Of a stretch of DNA of 64,000 nt, positions 8,366 to 17,503 are shown one piece after another. This DNA comes from an uncultured Bacteroidaceae bacterium (GTDB lineage: Bacteria; Bacteroidota; Bacteroidia; Bacteroidales; Bacteroidaceae): contig CAKQRW010000011.1 in the NCBI GenBank assembly GCA_934271655.1, positions 1 through 64,000 of the forward strand, written 5' to 3'. Each line of letters starts with the position of its first letter. Positions within the stretch are counted from its first letter, which is position 1. Made by a program: the position numbers and the translations under genes. The notes below the pieces were generated by a model. The model was not told the origin of the DNA and searched no databases. It saw only the letters and a program-made list of their open reading frames with translations.

Positions 8366-11300
8366 TCCACCTCCTTAACATTCTTGACATTCTTGAAGAA
8401 CAAGAAATACAGCACAGGTATGAACACAAGCGTGATGAGCGAGCCGACGAAGAGTCCGCCCATGATAGTGACCGCAAGCGAGCCGAACATGGCATCGGGC
8501 ACAAGCGGTATCATGCCCAGGATAGTGGTGAGGGCGGCCATCATGACCGGACGCAGGCGCGACTTGGAACTGTGTATGAGCGCGTCGCGCAGCTCGCGTC
8601 CCTGCTCCACCTCCATGCTTATCTCATCCATGAGCACGATGCCGTTCTTTATCATCATGCCTATGAGACCGAGCACGCCTACTATGGCCACGAAGCCGAA
8701 AGGCTTGCCTGTGAGGAGCACTACAGGCATCACCCCGACGAGGACGAACGGTATGCAGCAGAAGATGATGAGCGGTTTCTTGTAGTCCTTGAAGAGCATG
8801 ATGAGGATGAGCACCATCATCACTATGCAGATGGGGAACATGTTGAAGAGATACTTCATCGACTGGTCGCTGGCTTTCTTCTCTCCCTCCCATGTGAGGC
8901 TGTAGCCCTCAGGCAGGTGCAGTTTCTCTATCTGTTTGGCAATGGCAGCGCGTGCGTCCTCTGTGCCCACGCCGGGACACGGAGAGCACTGGAGTCGCTG
9001 TGTGCGCTGTTCGTTGTAGCGGCACACCACAGGCTCCTCCCAGCGTATCTCGACAGAGTCGGCCACCTGGTTGAGCGGAAGTGTCTGCACCACCTTCTCT
9101 ATCACATCGTCACGGCTGACAGAGCCAGACATGAGCTTCTGCATGGACGAGCGTGTGAGGAATGCCCCCACATTGGGCAGCATGCCGAAGACGCGCGCAT
9201 TGTTTATGTCGTCAATGTGCTGTCCCTCATGGTCTGTGCACTTCACGTATATCTGTTCCTTGTCAATGCCATCATAGAACGAGCCGACAGGCACGCCTCC
9301 AGTGTAAGCCATCATGGAGAGAGCCACGTCGCTGCGCGAGAGGGCGCTGCTGCGCGCCGATGGCTGGTTGTAGGCTATATTGAGCACAGGCACCTGCGGC
9401 TGCCAGTCGGACGTGGTGAGGTAGACCTTGTCGGAAGCGTCGGCTATGGCCTTGGCCGAGTCAACAAGCTGGTGAAGCACGGCAGGGTCAGGCCCATGGA
9501 AGCATGCCTCGATAGGATATTTCTTGAACATCAGGTTGTAGCGCTTGAACTTGACATAAGCGTCGGGATAACGGCGGCTTATCTCAGCCTGAAGCGAGTC
9601 GATATGGTCGACCAGAGCCGATGGCGACTCAAAGTCGATGATCAGTTCGCCGTAGGCCAGTGACGGGCTGGCGATGGAGCGCACAAGATTGTAACGTGAC
9701 GGAGTGCCACCCACAGATGATGTCACATGCTTGATATAGTCGTGCTCCATCAGCATGGCGCGTATCTCGCGCAGGTCATGCTCGGTCTGCGTGTAGTTGT
9801 ATCCCTCCGGGAGCTTGTATTCCATATAGAGCTGGTCATATTCCATGTCAGGGAAGAAAGCCTTGTTGACAAACTTGTAGCAGAAGGCGCTGCCCACAAG
9901 CAGGGCTATGGCTCCTGCCACCACGGCAAGCTTGTGTCCAAGCGCCCAGTTGAGCAGTTTGGCCAGCACGTCATAAGCCTTGCCTCCATACAGTTCGGCC
10001 TCGTCCTCAGGCTGCTTGCGCGTAGGCTTGAACATCCAGTTGCACATGATAGGCACATGTACAAGGGCAAGCACCCAACTGAGCATGAGGCTCACGGCCA
10101 TCACGATGAAGAGGTCGCGCACATAGACACCAGCCGTGTCGGGGCTGAGATAGATGGGCAGGAACGCAAGTATGGCTATGAGAGTGGCCCCGAGCAGAGG
10201 CATGGCTGTCTTGCCGCCTATGGTCACAAGAGCGTCGTGCTTGGGCACACCCCTATTCAGGTCGACCAAGATACCGTCGACAATGACGATGGCATTGTCG
10301 ACCAGCATGCCCATGGCAAGGATGAAAGCTGCCAGCGACACTCGCTGCAAGGTGCCGTCGAACGACTGCAGGACGAGGAACGAACCGAAGACTATGACCA
10401 CGAGGCTTGCGCCAATGATGACACCACTGCGCCATCCCATAAAGAAGACGAGCAGGAGCACCACTATAGCCACCGACTCGACAAGGTTGATGAGGAAGGT
10501 GCCGAGCGCATCGCTCACTCGCTCTGGCTGGAAGAATACCTTGTGGCATTCCATGCCTGCAGGCAGGCGTCCCTCCACAGAGTCCATGAAGTCCTGCACC
10601 TTGCCACCGACCTTGACCACATCGAAGTCGGGCGAGCAGGCTATGCTGATGCCCAGGGCACGCTGGCCGTCATAGGCCATCTCGTTGCGTGTGACCTCCT
10701 CATACGACTTGGTGACAGTGGCAATGTCCTTGATGCGCAGCTGGTCATCGTCATATCCCTGTATGAGAGTGTTGGCGATGTCGTCCACCGTGACAGAGCG
10801 GTCGCCTACAGTCACACGCACCCTACGTGTGCCGTTGTCGTAATATCCTGCATAGCAGGTCTTGTTCTGGTTGTTGATGGTTTGGATGACCTGCGCCGGC
10901 ATGACGCCAAGGTTGGCCATCTTCTCTTCACTCAACTCTATGTTGATGCACTCGCTGCGCTTGCCGTATATGTCCACGCGGCTCACACCGTCGATGTCGC
11001 TCACTCCGCGTTTGATAAGCTCGGCGTAATCATTGAGCTGCTTGTCGCTGCATCCGTCGCCTGTGATGGCGAAGAACATGCCGTAGACATCGCCAAAGTC
11101 GTCCTTCACCTGCGGCTGGCTCGCGTCCGACGGCAGCGAGGCCTGAGCATTGCTCACCTTGCGGCGCAGCAGGTCCCACTGCTGCTCCACCTGATTGTCG
11201 GGCACAGTGGTGTTCAGCTCTACGGTGATGAGGCTGAGGTCGGCATAGCTTGACGACTCGATGCTGTTGACCGATGACATCTGCCCCACACTCTTCTCTA

Positions 11301-11499
11301 TCGGGTCGGTCACCTCCAGTTCTACCTGATGGGCGGAGGCTCCAGGATATGTGGTGATGATAAGCGCCTGCTTCACCTTGATGGCAGGATCCTCCAACTT
11401 GGACATGGACTGATACGCCATCACTCCGCCAACAACCAGTATGATGACCAGGAAATTGATGAGTTTGCTATTGTTTAAAGCCCATTTGCTATAGTTCAT
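8362..11499 (-). CDS. RND-family efflux transporter, inner-membrane pump
   Basis: 1045 residues, full length for the AcrB/HAE-type family: proton-driven export of drugs, bile acids or other amphiphiles from the inner membrane or periplasm. It starts MNYSKWALNNSKLINFLVIILVV, the first of 12 membrane helices. The intramembrane proton relay is visible as GMLVDNAIVIVDG, where AcrB has two adjacent Asp residues; here it is Asp-Asn, common in this subgroup. The helix-10 lysine appears in MMIKNGIVLMDE. Translation is coupled to the downstream channel gene through a 4-bp overlap. The substrate cannot be read from sequence. Confidence 0.92.
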   Translation of the reverse strand: MNYSKWALNNSKLINFLVIILVVGGVMAYQSMSKLEDPAIKVKQALIITTYPGASAHQVELEVTDPIEKSVGQMSSVNSIESSSYADLSLITVELNTTVPDNQVEQQWDLLRRKVSNAQASLPSDASQPQVKDDFGDVYGMFFAITGDGCSDKQLNDYAELIKRGVSDIDGVSRVDIYGKRSECINIELSEEKMANLGVMPAQVIQTINNQNKTCYAGYYDNGTRRVRVTVGDRSVTVDDIANTLIQGYDDDQLRIKDIATVTKSYEEVTRNEMAYDGQRALGISIACSPDFDVVKVGGKVQDFMDSVEGRLPAGMECHKVFFQPERVSDALGTFLINLVESVAIVVLLLVFFMGWRSGVIIGASLVVIVFGSFLVLQSFDGTLQRVSLAAFILAMGMLVDNAIVIVDGILVDLNRGVPKHDALVTIGGKTAMPLLGATLIAILAFLPIYLSPDTAGVYVRDLFIVMAVSLMLSWVLALVHVPIMCNWMFKPTRKQPEDEAELYGGKAYDVLAKLLNWALGHKLAVVAGAIALLVGSAFCYKFVNKAFFPDMEYDQLYMEYKLPEGYNYTQTEHDLREIRAMLMEHDYIKHVTSSVGGTPSRYNLVRSIASPSLAYGELIIDFESPSALVDHIDSLQAEISRRYPDAYVKFKRYNLMFKKYPIEACFHGPDPAVLHQLVDSAKAIADASDKVYLTTSDWQPQVPVLNIAYNQPSARSSALSRSDVALSMMAYTGGVPVGSFYDGIDKEQIYVKCTDHEGQHIDDINNARVFGMLPNVGAFLTRSSMQKLMSGSVSRDDVIEKVVQTLPLNQVADSVEIRWEEPVVCRYNEQRTQRLQCSPCPGVGTEDARAAIAKQIEKLHLPEGYSLTWEGEKKASDQSMKYLFNMFPICIVMMVLILIMLFKDYKKPLIIFCCIPFVLVGVMPVVLLTGKPFGFVAIVGVLGLIGMMIKNGIVLMDEISMEVEQGRELRDALIHSSKSRLRPVMMAALTTILGMIPLVPDAMFGSLAVTIMGGLFVGSLITLVFIPVLYFLFFKNVKNVKEVE

Positions 11500-11635
11500 A
11501 ATGAATATGTCTGTTTTAAAAGGTGTACGTGTCTGATGGCCTGCCGCTCTATTGCCTTGCAGGTGTAAGCTGACGCTTTCTCATAAAGGGCGTGCCTGTT
11601 TCCCCAAAGCATATGCGCGCATGCCTTCAATTATC

Positions 11636-12712
11636 TTACAGCAGTCCTCCCACATTGGAAGGCGAAGGCTGCTGGATGACGGTCACTTTCTGTCCGTCGC
11701 TGAGGCTGTTGGCTCCGGAAGCCACAATGGTCTCTCCTCCGTCAAGCCCCGACCTCACACGCATGAGCCCGTCTCGTGTCACTCCATCGACGGCAACCTT
11801 GCGCTGTCTCACGGTGCCAGACTTGCTGTTGAGCACAAAGACATGGGCCGAGGCCTTGTCTGTCTGCACCACAGCACTCGTCGGCACATAGACCGTTCCG
11901 TCGCTGGCATCGTCTCCTACCTCGGCATATACCATGGTGGTCATGCCTGGAGTGATGCTGCTGATGTCTGTCCCGTTCTTGAAACGGAGGCGCACGGTGT
12001 ACAGCTGCATGGAGTTGGCTTCCTGGCTGACACGCTCCACCTCAAGCGGAAATGTCTCGTTGCCCTTCACATTGAAGGAGCATGAGAAAGATGTGTATCG
12101 GCTGAGGTTGGCATGGTCAGATGCGCTCACATTGATTTCCACCTCCACCTTGCTGTTGTTGAAGATGCTGAGCACAGGCATTCCAGCCGAGACGGTCTCG
12201 CCCGACTGGTGGAAAAGCTCCTGGACATAGCCGTCCATGGTGCTCCGGAGCCGAGTGTCGCTGAGCTGGTTGCGGCAGTTGGCCAACTTCTGCTCTATCT
12301 GCTGCAGGCCGTAGCGAGCCTTGTCATAATTGCTGGCAGTGGTGTTGCCCTCTGCGTAAAGAGCCATCACACGCTCGGCATCGGCCTTCACCTGCTTGTA
12401 TTCAGCCTGAGCAGCCGCAAGCTGCACCTCATAGTCGCGGCTGTCCATCTCTGCCACCACCTGGCCTTTTCTCACATAGTCGCCTTCCTTGACAAGCATG
12501 CGCATCACCTGGCCCGACACACGAAAGGCCAGGTTGGCCTCGCTGTCAGGCTTGGTCTTGCCTGTAAATGTCGTGGACGAGAACTGTCCGACGCGCTGTG
12601 CCTGTGTGGTGTAGACTGGCACAGCCACTTCTTTCTCCGTGCTCTTTTCGCCACATGACACCATCATCACGATGAGAGCCAGAGCGGCAGCAATAGAATA
12701 GAATCTTTTCAT
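11636..12712 (-). CDS. RND periplasmic adaptor (membrane fusion protein), lipoprotein
   Basis: 358 residues with a lipoprotein signal ending VMMVSC (Cys about residue 20), so it is anchored to the inner membrane. It shows the biotinyl-lipoyl half motif (RVSGQVMRMLVKEGDYVRKGQVVAEMDSRDY) and an alpha-hairpin (about 95-145), followed by the second lipoyl half (LRSTMDGYVQELFHQSGETVSAGMPVL) and beta-barrel segments. This is the domain order of AcrA/MexA-type adaptors. First gene of the operon, 136 bp before the pump gene. A -7-like TAATTTTG lies upstream at 12829-12836. Confidence 0.9.
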   Translation of the reverse strand: MKRFYSIAAALALIVMMVSCGEKSTEKEVAVPVYTTQAQRVGQFSSTTFTGKTKPDSEANLAFRVSGQVMRMLVKEGDYVRKGQVVAEMDSRDYEVQLAAAQAEYKQVKADAERVMALYAEGNTTASNYDKARYGLQQIEQKLANCRNQLSDTRLRSTMDGYVQELFHQSGETVSAGMPVLSIFNNSKVEVEINVSASDHANLSRYTSFSCSFNVKGNETFPLEVERVSQEANSMQLYTVRLRFKNGTDISSITPGMTTMVYAEVGDDASDGTVYVPTSAVVQTDKASAHVFVLNSKSGTVRQRKVAVDGVTRDGLMRVRSGLDGGETIVASGANSLSDGQKVTVIQQPSPSNVGGLL

Positions 12713-12828
12713 ATATATTTTATTTTACACATTATTATATTATTTCTTATAGCATATATTATCTCTTCTTTATCTTTATCCTTTGCCAGGCATCTTGTGC
12801 GACTCCACAAAACTTTCCTTTATGGCTG

Positions 12829-12836
12829 CAAAATTA
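12829..12836 (-). promoter_or_regulatory. candidate -7 box of the RND operon
   Basis: The minus strand reads TAATTTTG (TAnnTTTG) about 115 bp before the adaptor start. A clear -33 TTG is lacking. The intergenic region is shared with the divergent AraC-type regulator, the natural candidate to act here. Confidence 0.45.
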
Positions 12837-12971
12837 CTGCTTAATTTTCACAAAGCGATGATTTAAATGAAGAAAGAATTGTCCTAATTGTACTGTCCGT
12901 ATCATAAATTTTGTCAAAAAAGTTGCATGTGTATAATAAAAGCACTTAATTTGCACATAAAACATCAGAAC

Positions 12972-13913
12972 ATGAACAAAAAGGACGTCAGCATACTGGA
13001 AATAGACGAAAGTCACCCGCGCTTCACGGAAGCAGAGGACGGCCCAGTGAGGATTCCCAAGACAGGGATAGTCATCTGCAAGGATGGCGATGTGAAACTC
13101 AGCATCGATGAGAAGAAATATGTCCTGTCGAGAAACTCCATGATAGTGTATTTTGCCAACAGCGAGCTACACATCGAGGAGCACAGCCAGCATGTCAGAG
13201 CCCTGCTGATAGGCGCAGACCTGGAGGCTCTGCAGCCTGTGCTATACAATGTGACCAATTTCAATGCCATCTTTGTGCTGATGCAGAGTCCGCTGCAGCA
13301 CATCTCCGACGAGGAGCTTGGCGTGATAGAGCAATACATAGCCCTGCTGGCGGTTGCCATCAGAAAAGACGAAGAGCAGAAGAACACCATGGCTGTCAAC
13401 AAGCCTGTGGCGGAGATGGCGGCAAGGCAGGTGAGCATGATCAGTTCATCGCTGGTGATGGAGATACTGCAATGCTATACCTGCACGTCAGAATGCAGCG
13501 AGCCAATGTCGAGGAGGGAGGACATCCTGAAAAATTTCCTCACATTGCTCTACAAGCACTACCGCAAGGAGCACAAGATAAACTACTATGCCGACCAGCT
13601 GTTTCTCACTCCACGCTATTTCAGCCTGGTCATCAAGGAGCAGTCGGGGCAATCGCCGCTGAGCTGGATCACCACAGCCCTGTATGTGGATGCGCGCAAC
13701 CTGCTCCGTGACACCAACATGTCGGTGAAAGAGATAGCGGACACTCTTCACTTCCCCACCCAAAGCTATTTCGGCAAGTGGTTCAAGAACATCACAGGGC
13801 TCAATCCGCTGGAATACCGCCACAGGAACGGAGAGACCGCCAACGCCGAAAACGAGTTGACATCGTATATAGACAAACACATCAACAGGCAGGAAGGCCG
13901 CTGGGACAGATGA
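12972..13913 (+). CDS. AraC-family transcriptional regulator
   Basis: 313 residues from the chosen ATG at 12972 (MNKKDVSILEIDESHPRF). The frame is open 28 codons upstream, but a -7-like TTAATTTG sits at about 12946, inside that extension, which favours the downstream start. The N-terminal ~190 residues resemble a cupin-type sensor (SIDEKKYVLSRNSMIVYFANSELHIEE). The C-terminal ~100 residues carry the double helix-turn-helix (YYADQLFLTPRYFSLVIKEQSG and MSVKEIADTLHFPTQSYFGKWFKNITGLNPLEYR), the AraC signature. It is divergent from the RND efflux operon and probably controls it; the inducer is unknown. Confidence 0.88.
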   Translation: MNKKDVSILEIDESHPRFTEAEDGPVRIPKTGIVICKDGDVKLSIDEKKYVLSRNSMIVYFANSELHIEEHSQHVRALLIGADLEALQPVLYNVTNFNAIFVLMQSPLQHISDEELGVIEQYIALLAVAIRKDEEQKNTMAVNKPVAEMAARQVSMISSSLVMEILQCYTCTSECSEPMSRREDILKNFLTLLYKHYRKEHKINYYADQLFLTPRYFSLVIKEQSGQSPLSWITTALYVDARNLLRDTNMSVKEIADTLHFPTQSYFGKWFKNITGLNPLEYRHRNGETANAENELTSYIDKHINRQEGRWDR

Positions 13914-14000
13914 GCGAACGCACATCCTGACGCGCCAACACACCGCTATCGGCAAGGCACATGCTTTAGACAAACATACTATCATATTTTTATTCACATC

Positions 14001-14480
14001 ATGAAAAAATTATTATCATCCGCAATGGCGGCAATCCTCATAACCGCAGGATTGGCCTCATGCGGCAACGACAACAGTTCAGAAGCCACATGCAACTATT
14101 ACGTGCACACGGACTCTATCGTCTATTCGGACATGGCCAATAAGGAATATGACTCCATCATGCGCATCTGTCTGCAAAAGATGGAGGTGAGCGAATACAT
14201 CTTCAGCGAGCATGCGGAGACCAACACAGGATCAGCACAGTATGCCATGGCACTGTGCAACAGCCAGGCCAAGTCGAAATATGACTCGAAGGCCAAGCAG
14301 GTGATCACACTGAGCAGCGTGCAGGAGAAGCTCTTCGCCCTCAACGACTCCCTCTTCAGAGCCAACAACATCTACAGCGCAAGCGAGATAGGTCTGAAGC
14401 AATTCAGCGTGGCAACATCACTCTACAACACTCAGTATCTCGACAACTCCATCTCTACGGCAACAATCGACGTCAAATGA
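14001..14480 (+). CDS. small lipoprotein of unknown function
   Basis: 159 residues with a lipoprotein signal (MKKLLSSAMAAILITAGLASC, Cys at about 21). The mature part is mostly helical and polar, with no domain that I recognise. It stands 87 bp after the AraC-type gene on the same strand and could be co-transcribed with it. A terminal-repeat-only copy of the AAGTAGGTGCTCA element follows 40 bp downstream and could end its transcript. Confidence 0.7.
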   Translation: MKKLLSSAMAAILITAGLASCGNDNSSEATCNYYVHTDSIVYSDMANKEYDSIMRICLQKMEVSEYIFSEHAETNTGSAQYAMALCNSQAKSKYDSKAKQVITLSSVQEKLFALNDSLFRANNIYSASEIGLKQFSVATSLYNTQYLDNSISTATIDVK

Positions 14481-14521
14481 TGCCTATGCCGAACTGACAG
14501 GAATAATGCGCATACACATCC

Positions 14522-14576
14522 AAGCAAGTGCTCATTTTTATTTCAAAACAAAAGAAATAATCATGAGCACTTACTT
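14522..14576. repeat. short hairpin related to the AAGTAGGTGCTCA element (ends only)
   Basis: AAGCAAGTGCTCAT... and ...ATGAGCACTTACTT face each other, separated by about 25 AT-rich bases. The arms differ from the element's terminal repeat by one or two changes and none of its interior is present. It lies between the lipoprotein and hisH, so it may act as a terminator. Confidence 0.65.
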
Positions 14577-14636
14577 ATTTTGTCATTTATCACACCTTTT
14601 ATAAAAAATAATAGTGCATTTGTCAACAGAAAACAC

Positions 14637-14644
14637 TAACTTTG
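14637..14644 (+). promoter_or_regulatory. -7 box of the his gene cluster
   Basis: TAACTTTG sits 30 bp before the hisH start codon. The usual -33 TTG is not at the optimal distance. No attenuator or riboswitch is evident in the short leader. Confidence 0.55.
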
Positions 14645-14674
14645 CAACAAATTAACAGAACTGCACACTAAAAG

Positions 14675-15268
14675 ATGGACATAGCAATAATAAAATACAA
14701 TGCCGGCAACATCGGTTCGGTGGAAAACGCGGTGCGGCGCATCGGGCTGGAGCCTGTCATCACAGACGACCCAGAGCGCATAGCAGCAGCCGACAGAGTC
14801 ATATTCCCTGGACAGGGCGAGGCAAAAAGCACTATGGAATATCTGAAGGCCCACAAGCTCGACCAGGTGATCCTCGACCTCAAGCAACCCGTGCTTGGCA
14901 TATGCATCGGGATGCAACTGCTGTGTAGGCACTCAGAGGAATACGACACAGACTGTCTTGGTGTGTTTGATGTTGACGTGAAGAAATTCATACCGCAGAA
15001 GCATGAGGACAAGGTCCCGCAGATGGGCTGGAACACAATAGAGAACACAAAGTCAGGACTGTTTGAAGGGTTTGACAAGCCAGAGTTCACCTATTTCATC
15101 CACAGCTTCTACGCTCCGCTCAGCCCATACACCATAGCCGAGACATACTACACGCAGCGCTACTCATCGGCTCTGCACAAGGACAACTTCTATGCCACGC
15201 AGTTCCATCCTGAAAAGAGCGGAACAGTGGGCGAGAGAATATTAAGAAACTTCATAGAGATAAAATGA
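14675..15268 (+). CDS. hisH: imidazole glycerol phosphate synthase, glutaminase subunit HisH
   Basis: 197 residues. HisH releases ammonia from glutamine for HisF in the fifth step of histidine synthesis. The class I amidotransferase nucleophile is Cys77 in LGICIGMQLL, and the His178-Glu180 pair is in TQFHPEKSG. The start MDIAIIKYNAGNIGS is family-typical. Its stop overlaps the hisA start (ATGA), showing translational coupling. The remaining early his genes are not in this window. Confidence 0.97.
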   Translation: MDIAIIKYNAGNIGSVENAVRRIGLEPVITDDPERIAAADRVIFPGQGEAKSTMEYLKAHKLDQVILDLKQPVLGICIGMQLLCRHSEEYDTDCLGVFDVDVKKFIPQKHEDKVPQMGWNTIENTKSGLFEGFDKPEFTYFIHSFYAPLSPYTIAETYYTQRYSSALHKDNFYATQFHPEKSGTVGERILRNFIEIK

Positions 15269-15987
15269 TTGACATAATTCCCGCCATAGACATCATCGAT
15301 GGCAAGTGCGTCCGCCTCACACAAGGCGACTACGACACAAAAAAGGTTTACAACGAAGACCCCGTGGAGGTAGCCAAGATGTTTGAGGCTCATGGCATCA
15401 CAAGGCTGCACACCGTCGACCTCGACGGAGCGCGCTCTCAGCATATCGTCAATTACAAGACAATAGAGAAGATAGCCGACCACACCAGCCTCATCATTGA
15501 CTTTGGCGGCGGCATCAAGTCGGACGAGGACATCGACATAGCATTCGCCAGCGGAGCCACAATGGTCACCATTGGCAGCGTAGCCGTGAAGAAGCCCGAA
15601 CTCTTCACGACATGGCTGGAGAAATACAACGACAACAAGATAATCCTTGGAGCAGACGTGAAGAACGGGCTCATAAGCATCAACGGCTGGAAGGAAGAGG
15701 GTGAGGACAAGCTGCTGCCCTTCCTGCGCCAGTATGTGGGAAAAGGCGTGGACAACGTGCTCTGCACAGACATCAGCAGGGACGGCATGCTGCAGGGACC
15801 TGCCGTGGAACTCTACACAGAGGTGATGAAGGAACTGCCAGGCATCTATCTCATAGCCAGCGGTGGCGTGAGCTGCATAGAGGACATAGACCGCCTCAAC
15901 GATGCCGGCATACCGGCCGTAGTGTTCGGCAAGGCTCTGTATGAAGGACGAATCAAACTCGAAGAACTGGAGAAGTATGTTGGCTAA
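15265..15987 (+). CDS. hisA: ProFAR isomerase HisA
   Basis: 240 residues, a complete (beta/alpha)8 barrel. It converts ProFAR to PRFAR by an Amadori rearrangement (1-(5-phosphoribosyl)-5-[(5-phosphoribosylamino)methylideneamino]imidazole-4-carboxamide isomerase). The catalytic Asp9 is in IIPAIDIIDGKCVRL, and the second Asp is in the CTDISRDGMLQGP region. Phosphate-binding loops are FGGGIKS and ASGGVS. It overlaps both neighbours, hisH by 4 bp and hisF by 11 bp, in one operon. Confidence 0.97.
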   Translation: MIDIIPAIDIIDGKCVRLTQGDYDTKKVYNEDPVEVAKMFEAHGITRLHTVDLDGARSQHIVNYKTIEKIADHTSLIIDFGGGIKSDEDIDIAFASGATMVTIGSVAVKKPELFTTWLEKYNDNKIILGADVKNGLISINGWKEEGEDKLLPFLRQYVGKGVDNVLCTDISRDGMLQGPAVELYTEVMKELPGIYLIASGGVSCIEDIDRLNDAGIPAVVFGKALYEGRIKLEELEKYVG

Positions 15988-16768
15988 ACGAATAATACCA
16001 TGCCTTGACATCAAGGACGGACAAACAGTCAAAGGCACTAATTTTCTCAACCTGCGCCAAGCAGGCGACCCTATAGAGCTCGGCAAGCTATACAGCGAGC
16101 AGGGAGCTGACGAACTGGTCTATCTCGACATATGCGCATCGCATGAAGGACGAAAGACATTCACAGCCCTGGTGCAAAGAATAGCGAAAGAGATAAACAT
16201 ACCCTTCACAGTGGGTGGCGGCATCAACGAACTGAGTGACGTGGAGCGCCTTCTCAACGCAGGAGCAGACAAGGTGAGCATCAACTCTGCTGCCTTGCGC
16301 CGTCCTGAGCTTATAGATGAGATAGCGCGAAACTTCGGCAGCCAGGTATGTGTGGTGGCCATCGACGCCAAGTGCATAGACGACACAGAGCATGAGAATG
16401 GCGACCCGAACATCGACGGCACATGGAGATGCTACCTCAACGGAGGACGCGTGGCCACAGAGCGCGGCCTATTCGACTGGGCCAAGGAGGCCAACGAGAG
16501 AGGCGCGGGAGAGATACTATTCACCTCCATGAACCACGACGGCGTGAAACGCGGTTTTGCCAATGCCGCTCTGCGCAAACTGGCTGACACGCTCACCATA
16601 CCTGTCATAGCGTCGGGGGGAGCTGGATGCAAGGAGGATTTTCTCCATACCTTCACCGACGGCCACAGCGACGCAGCTCTTGCGGCGAGCGTGTTCCATT
16701 TCGGAGAGATCCCAATCCCCGAACTGAAACAGTATCTGGCAGCGGAGGGAGTGAACGTGCGACTGTAA
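15977..16768 (+). CDS. hisF: imidazole glycerol phosphate synthase, cyclase subunit HisF
   Basis: 263 residues from the ATG at 15977. The frame is open 12 codons further upstream inside hisA, but MLAKRIIPCLDIKDG is the conserved HisF N-terminus. The catalytic Asp11 is in PCLDIKDG; phosphate-binding glycine loops are seen in TVGGGI and ASGGAG. It forms a heterodimer with HisH, channelling ammonia through the barrel to make imidazole glycerol phosphate and AICAR. 118 bp separate it from hisIE; nothing is visible in that gap. Confidence 0.97.
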   Translation: MLAKRIIPCLDIKDGQTVKGTNFLNLRQAGDPIELGKLYSEQGADELVYLDICASHEGRKTFTALVQRIAKEINIPFTVGGGINELSDVERLLNAGADKVSINSAALRRPELIDEIARNFGSQVCVVAIDAKCIDDTEHENGDPNIDGTWRCYLNGGRVATERGLFDWAKEANERGAGEILFTSMNHDGVKRGFANAALRKLADTLTIPVIASGGAGCKEDFLHTFTDGHSDAALAASVFHFGEIPIPELKQYLAAEGVNVRL

Positions 16769-16886
16769 ATAGCCAACAGGACAGGCATGCGCCGCCACGA
16801 AAAGGCATGGCCGATGACTCAGCCCGCCTCTTGAGCGACACACACGCCTGCAACACTACAAGTTAATACAACACATATTATATATA

Positions 16887-17498
16887 ATGGAAATTGATTT
16901 CAACAAGATGAACGGTCTTGTACCTGCAATCATCCAGGATGCCAAGACCATGAAGGTGCTTATGCTCGGATTCATGAACGAGGAAGCATACAAAAAGACA
17001 GTAGAAACCGGAAAGGTGACTTTCTATAGCCGCACGCGCAACACGCTCTGGACAAAGGGCGAGACAAGCGGCAACTTTCTCCATGTAGTGGAGATACTCA
17101 ATGACTGCGACCACGACACGCTCCTCATCAAGGCCAATCCAGACGGCCCCGTGTGCCACACTGGAGCTGACACATGCTGGAACGAGAAGAACGAGAACCC
17201 CATCATGTTCCTCGTCGAACTGCAGCGATTCATCGAGAAACGCCACGAAGAGATGCCTGAGGGCAGCTACACCACTTCGCTCTTTAAGGACGGATGCCAC
17301 CGCATGGCACAAAAGGTGGGCGAGGAGGCTCTTGAGGCTGTCATAGAGGCTGTGGCAGAAAACAACGAGCGCCTGGTCTATGAGGCTTCAGACATGCTGT
17401 ACCACCTGATAGTGCTTCTCACTTCAAAGGGACTCTCCATCGAGGACCTGGCCAATGAGCTGGTGGAGCGCCACTCCTCTACCTGGAAGAAACACTAA
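16887..17498 (+). CDS. hisIE: bifunctional phosphoribosyl-AMP cyclohydrolase / phosphoribosyl-ATP diphosphatase
   Basis: 203 residues, a HisI-HisE fusion as in enterobacteria. The HisI half (about 1-110) contains FYSRTRNTLWTKGETSGN and the zinc-ligand Cys segment CHTGADTCW. The HisE half (about 112-203) contains the MazG-like helical motif KVGEEALEAVIEA...EASDMLYHLIVLL. It carries out steps 2 and 3 of histidine synthesis. The next gene starts 5 bp after its stop, so the FtsE-like ATPase is probably in the same transcript. Confidence 0.95.
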   Translation: MEIDFNKMNGLVPAIIQDAKTMKVLMLGFMNEEAYKKTVETGKVTFYSRTRNTLWTKGETSGNFLHVVEILNDCDHDTLLIKANPDGPVCHTGADTCWNEKNENPIMFLVELQRFIEKRHEEMPEGSYTTSLFKDGCHRMAQKVGEEALEAVIEAVAENNERLVYEASDMLYHLIVLLTSKGLSIEDLANELVERHSSTWKKH

Positions 17499-17503
17499 GC
17501 CAC

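Noticed and set aside
9727..11253. 508-codon plus-strand reading frame
   Set aside because: Antisense shadow of the RND pump gene; rich in His/Val/Leu from the complementary codons and without any domain.
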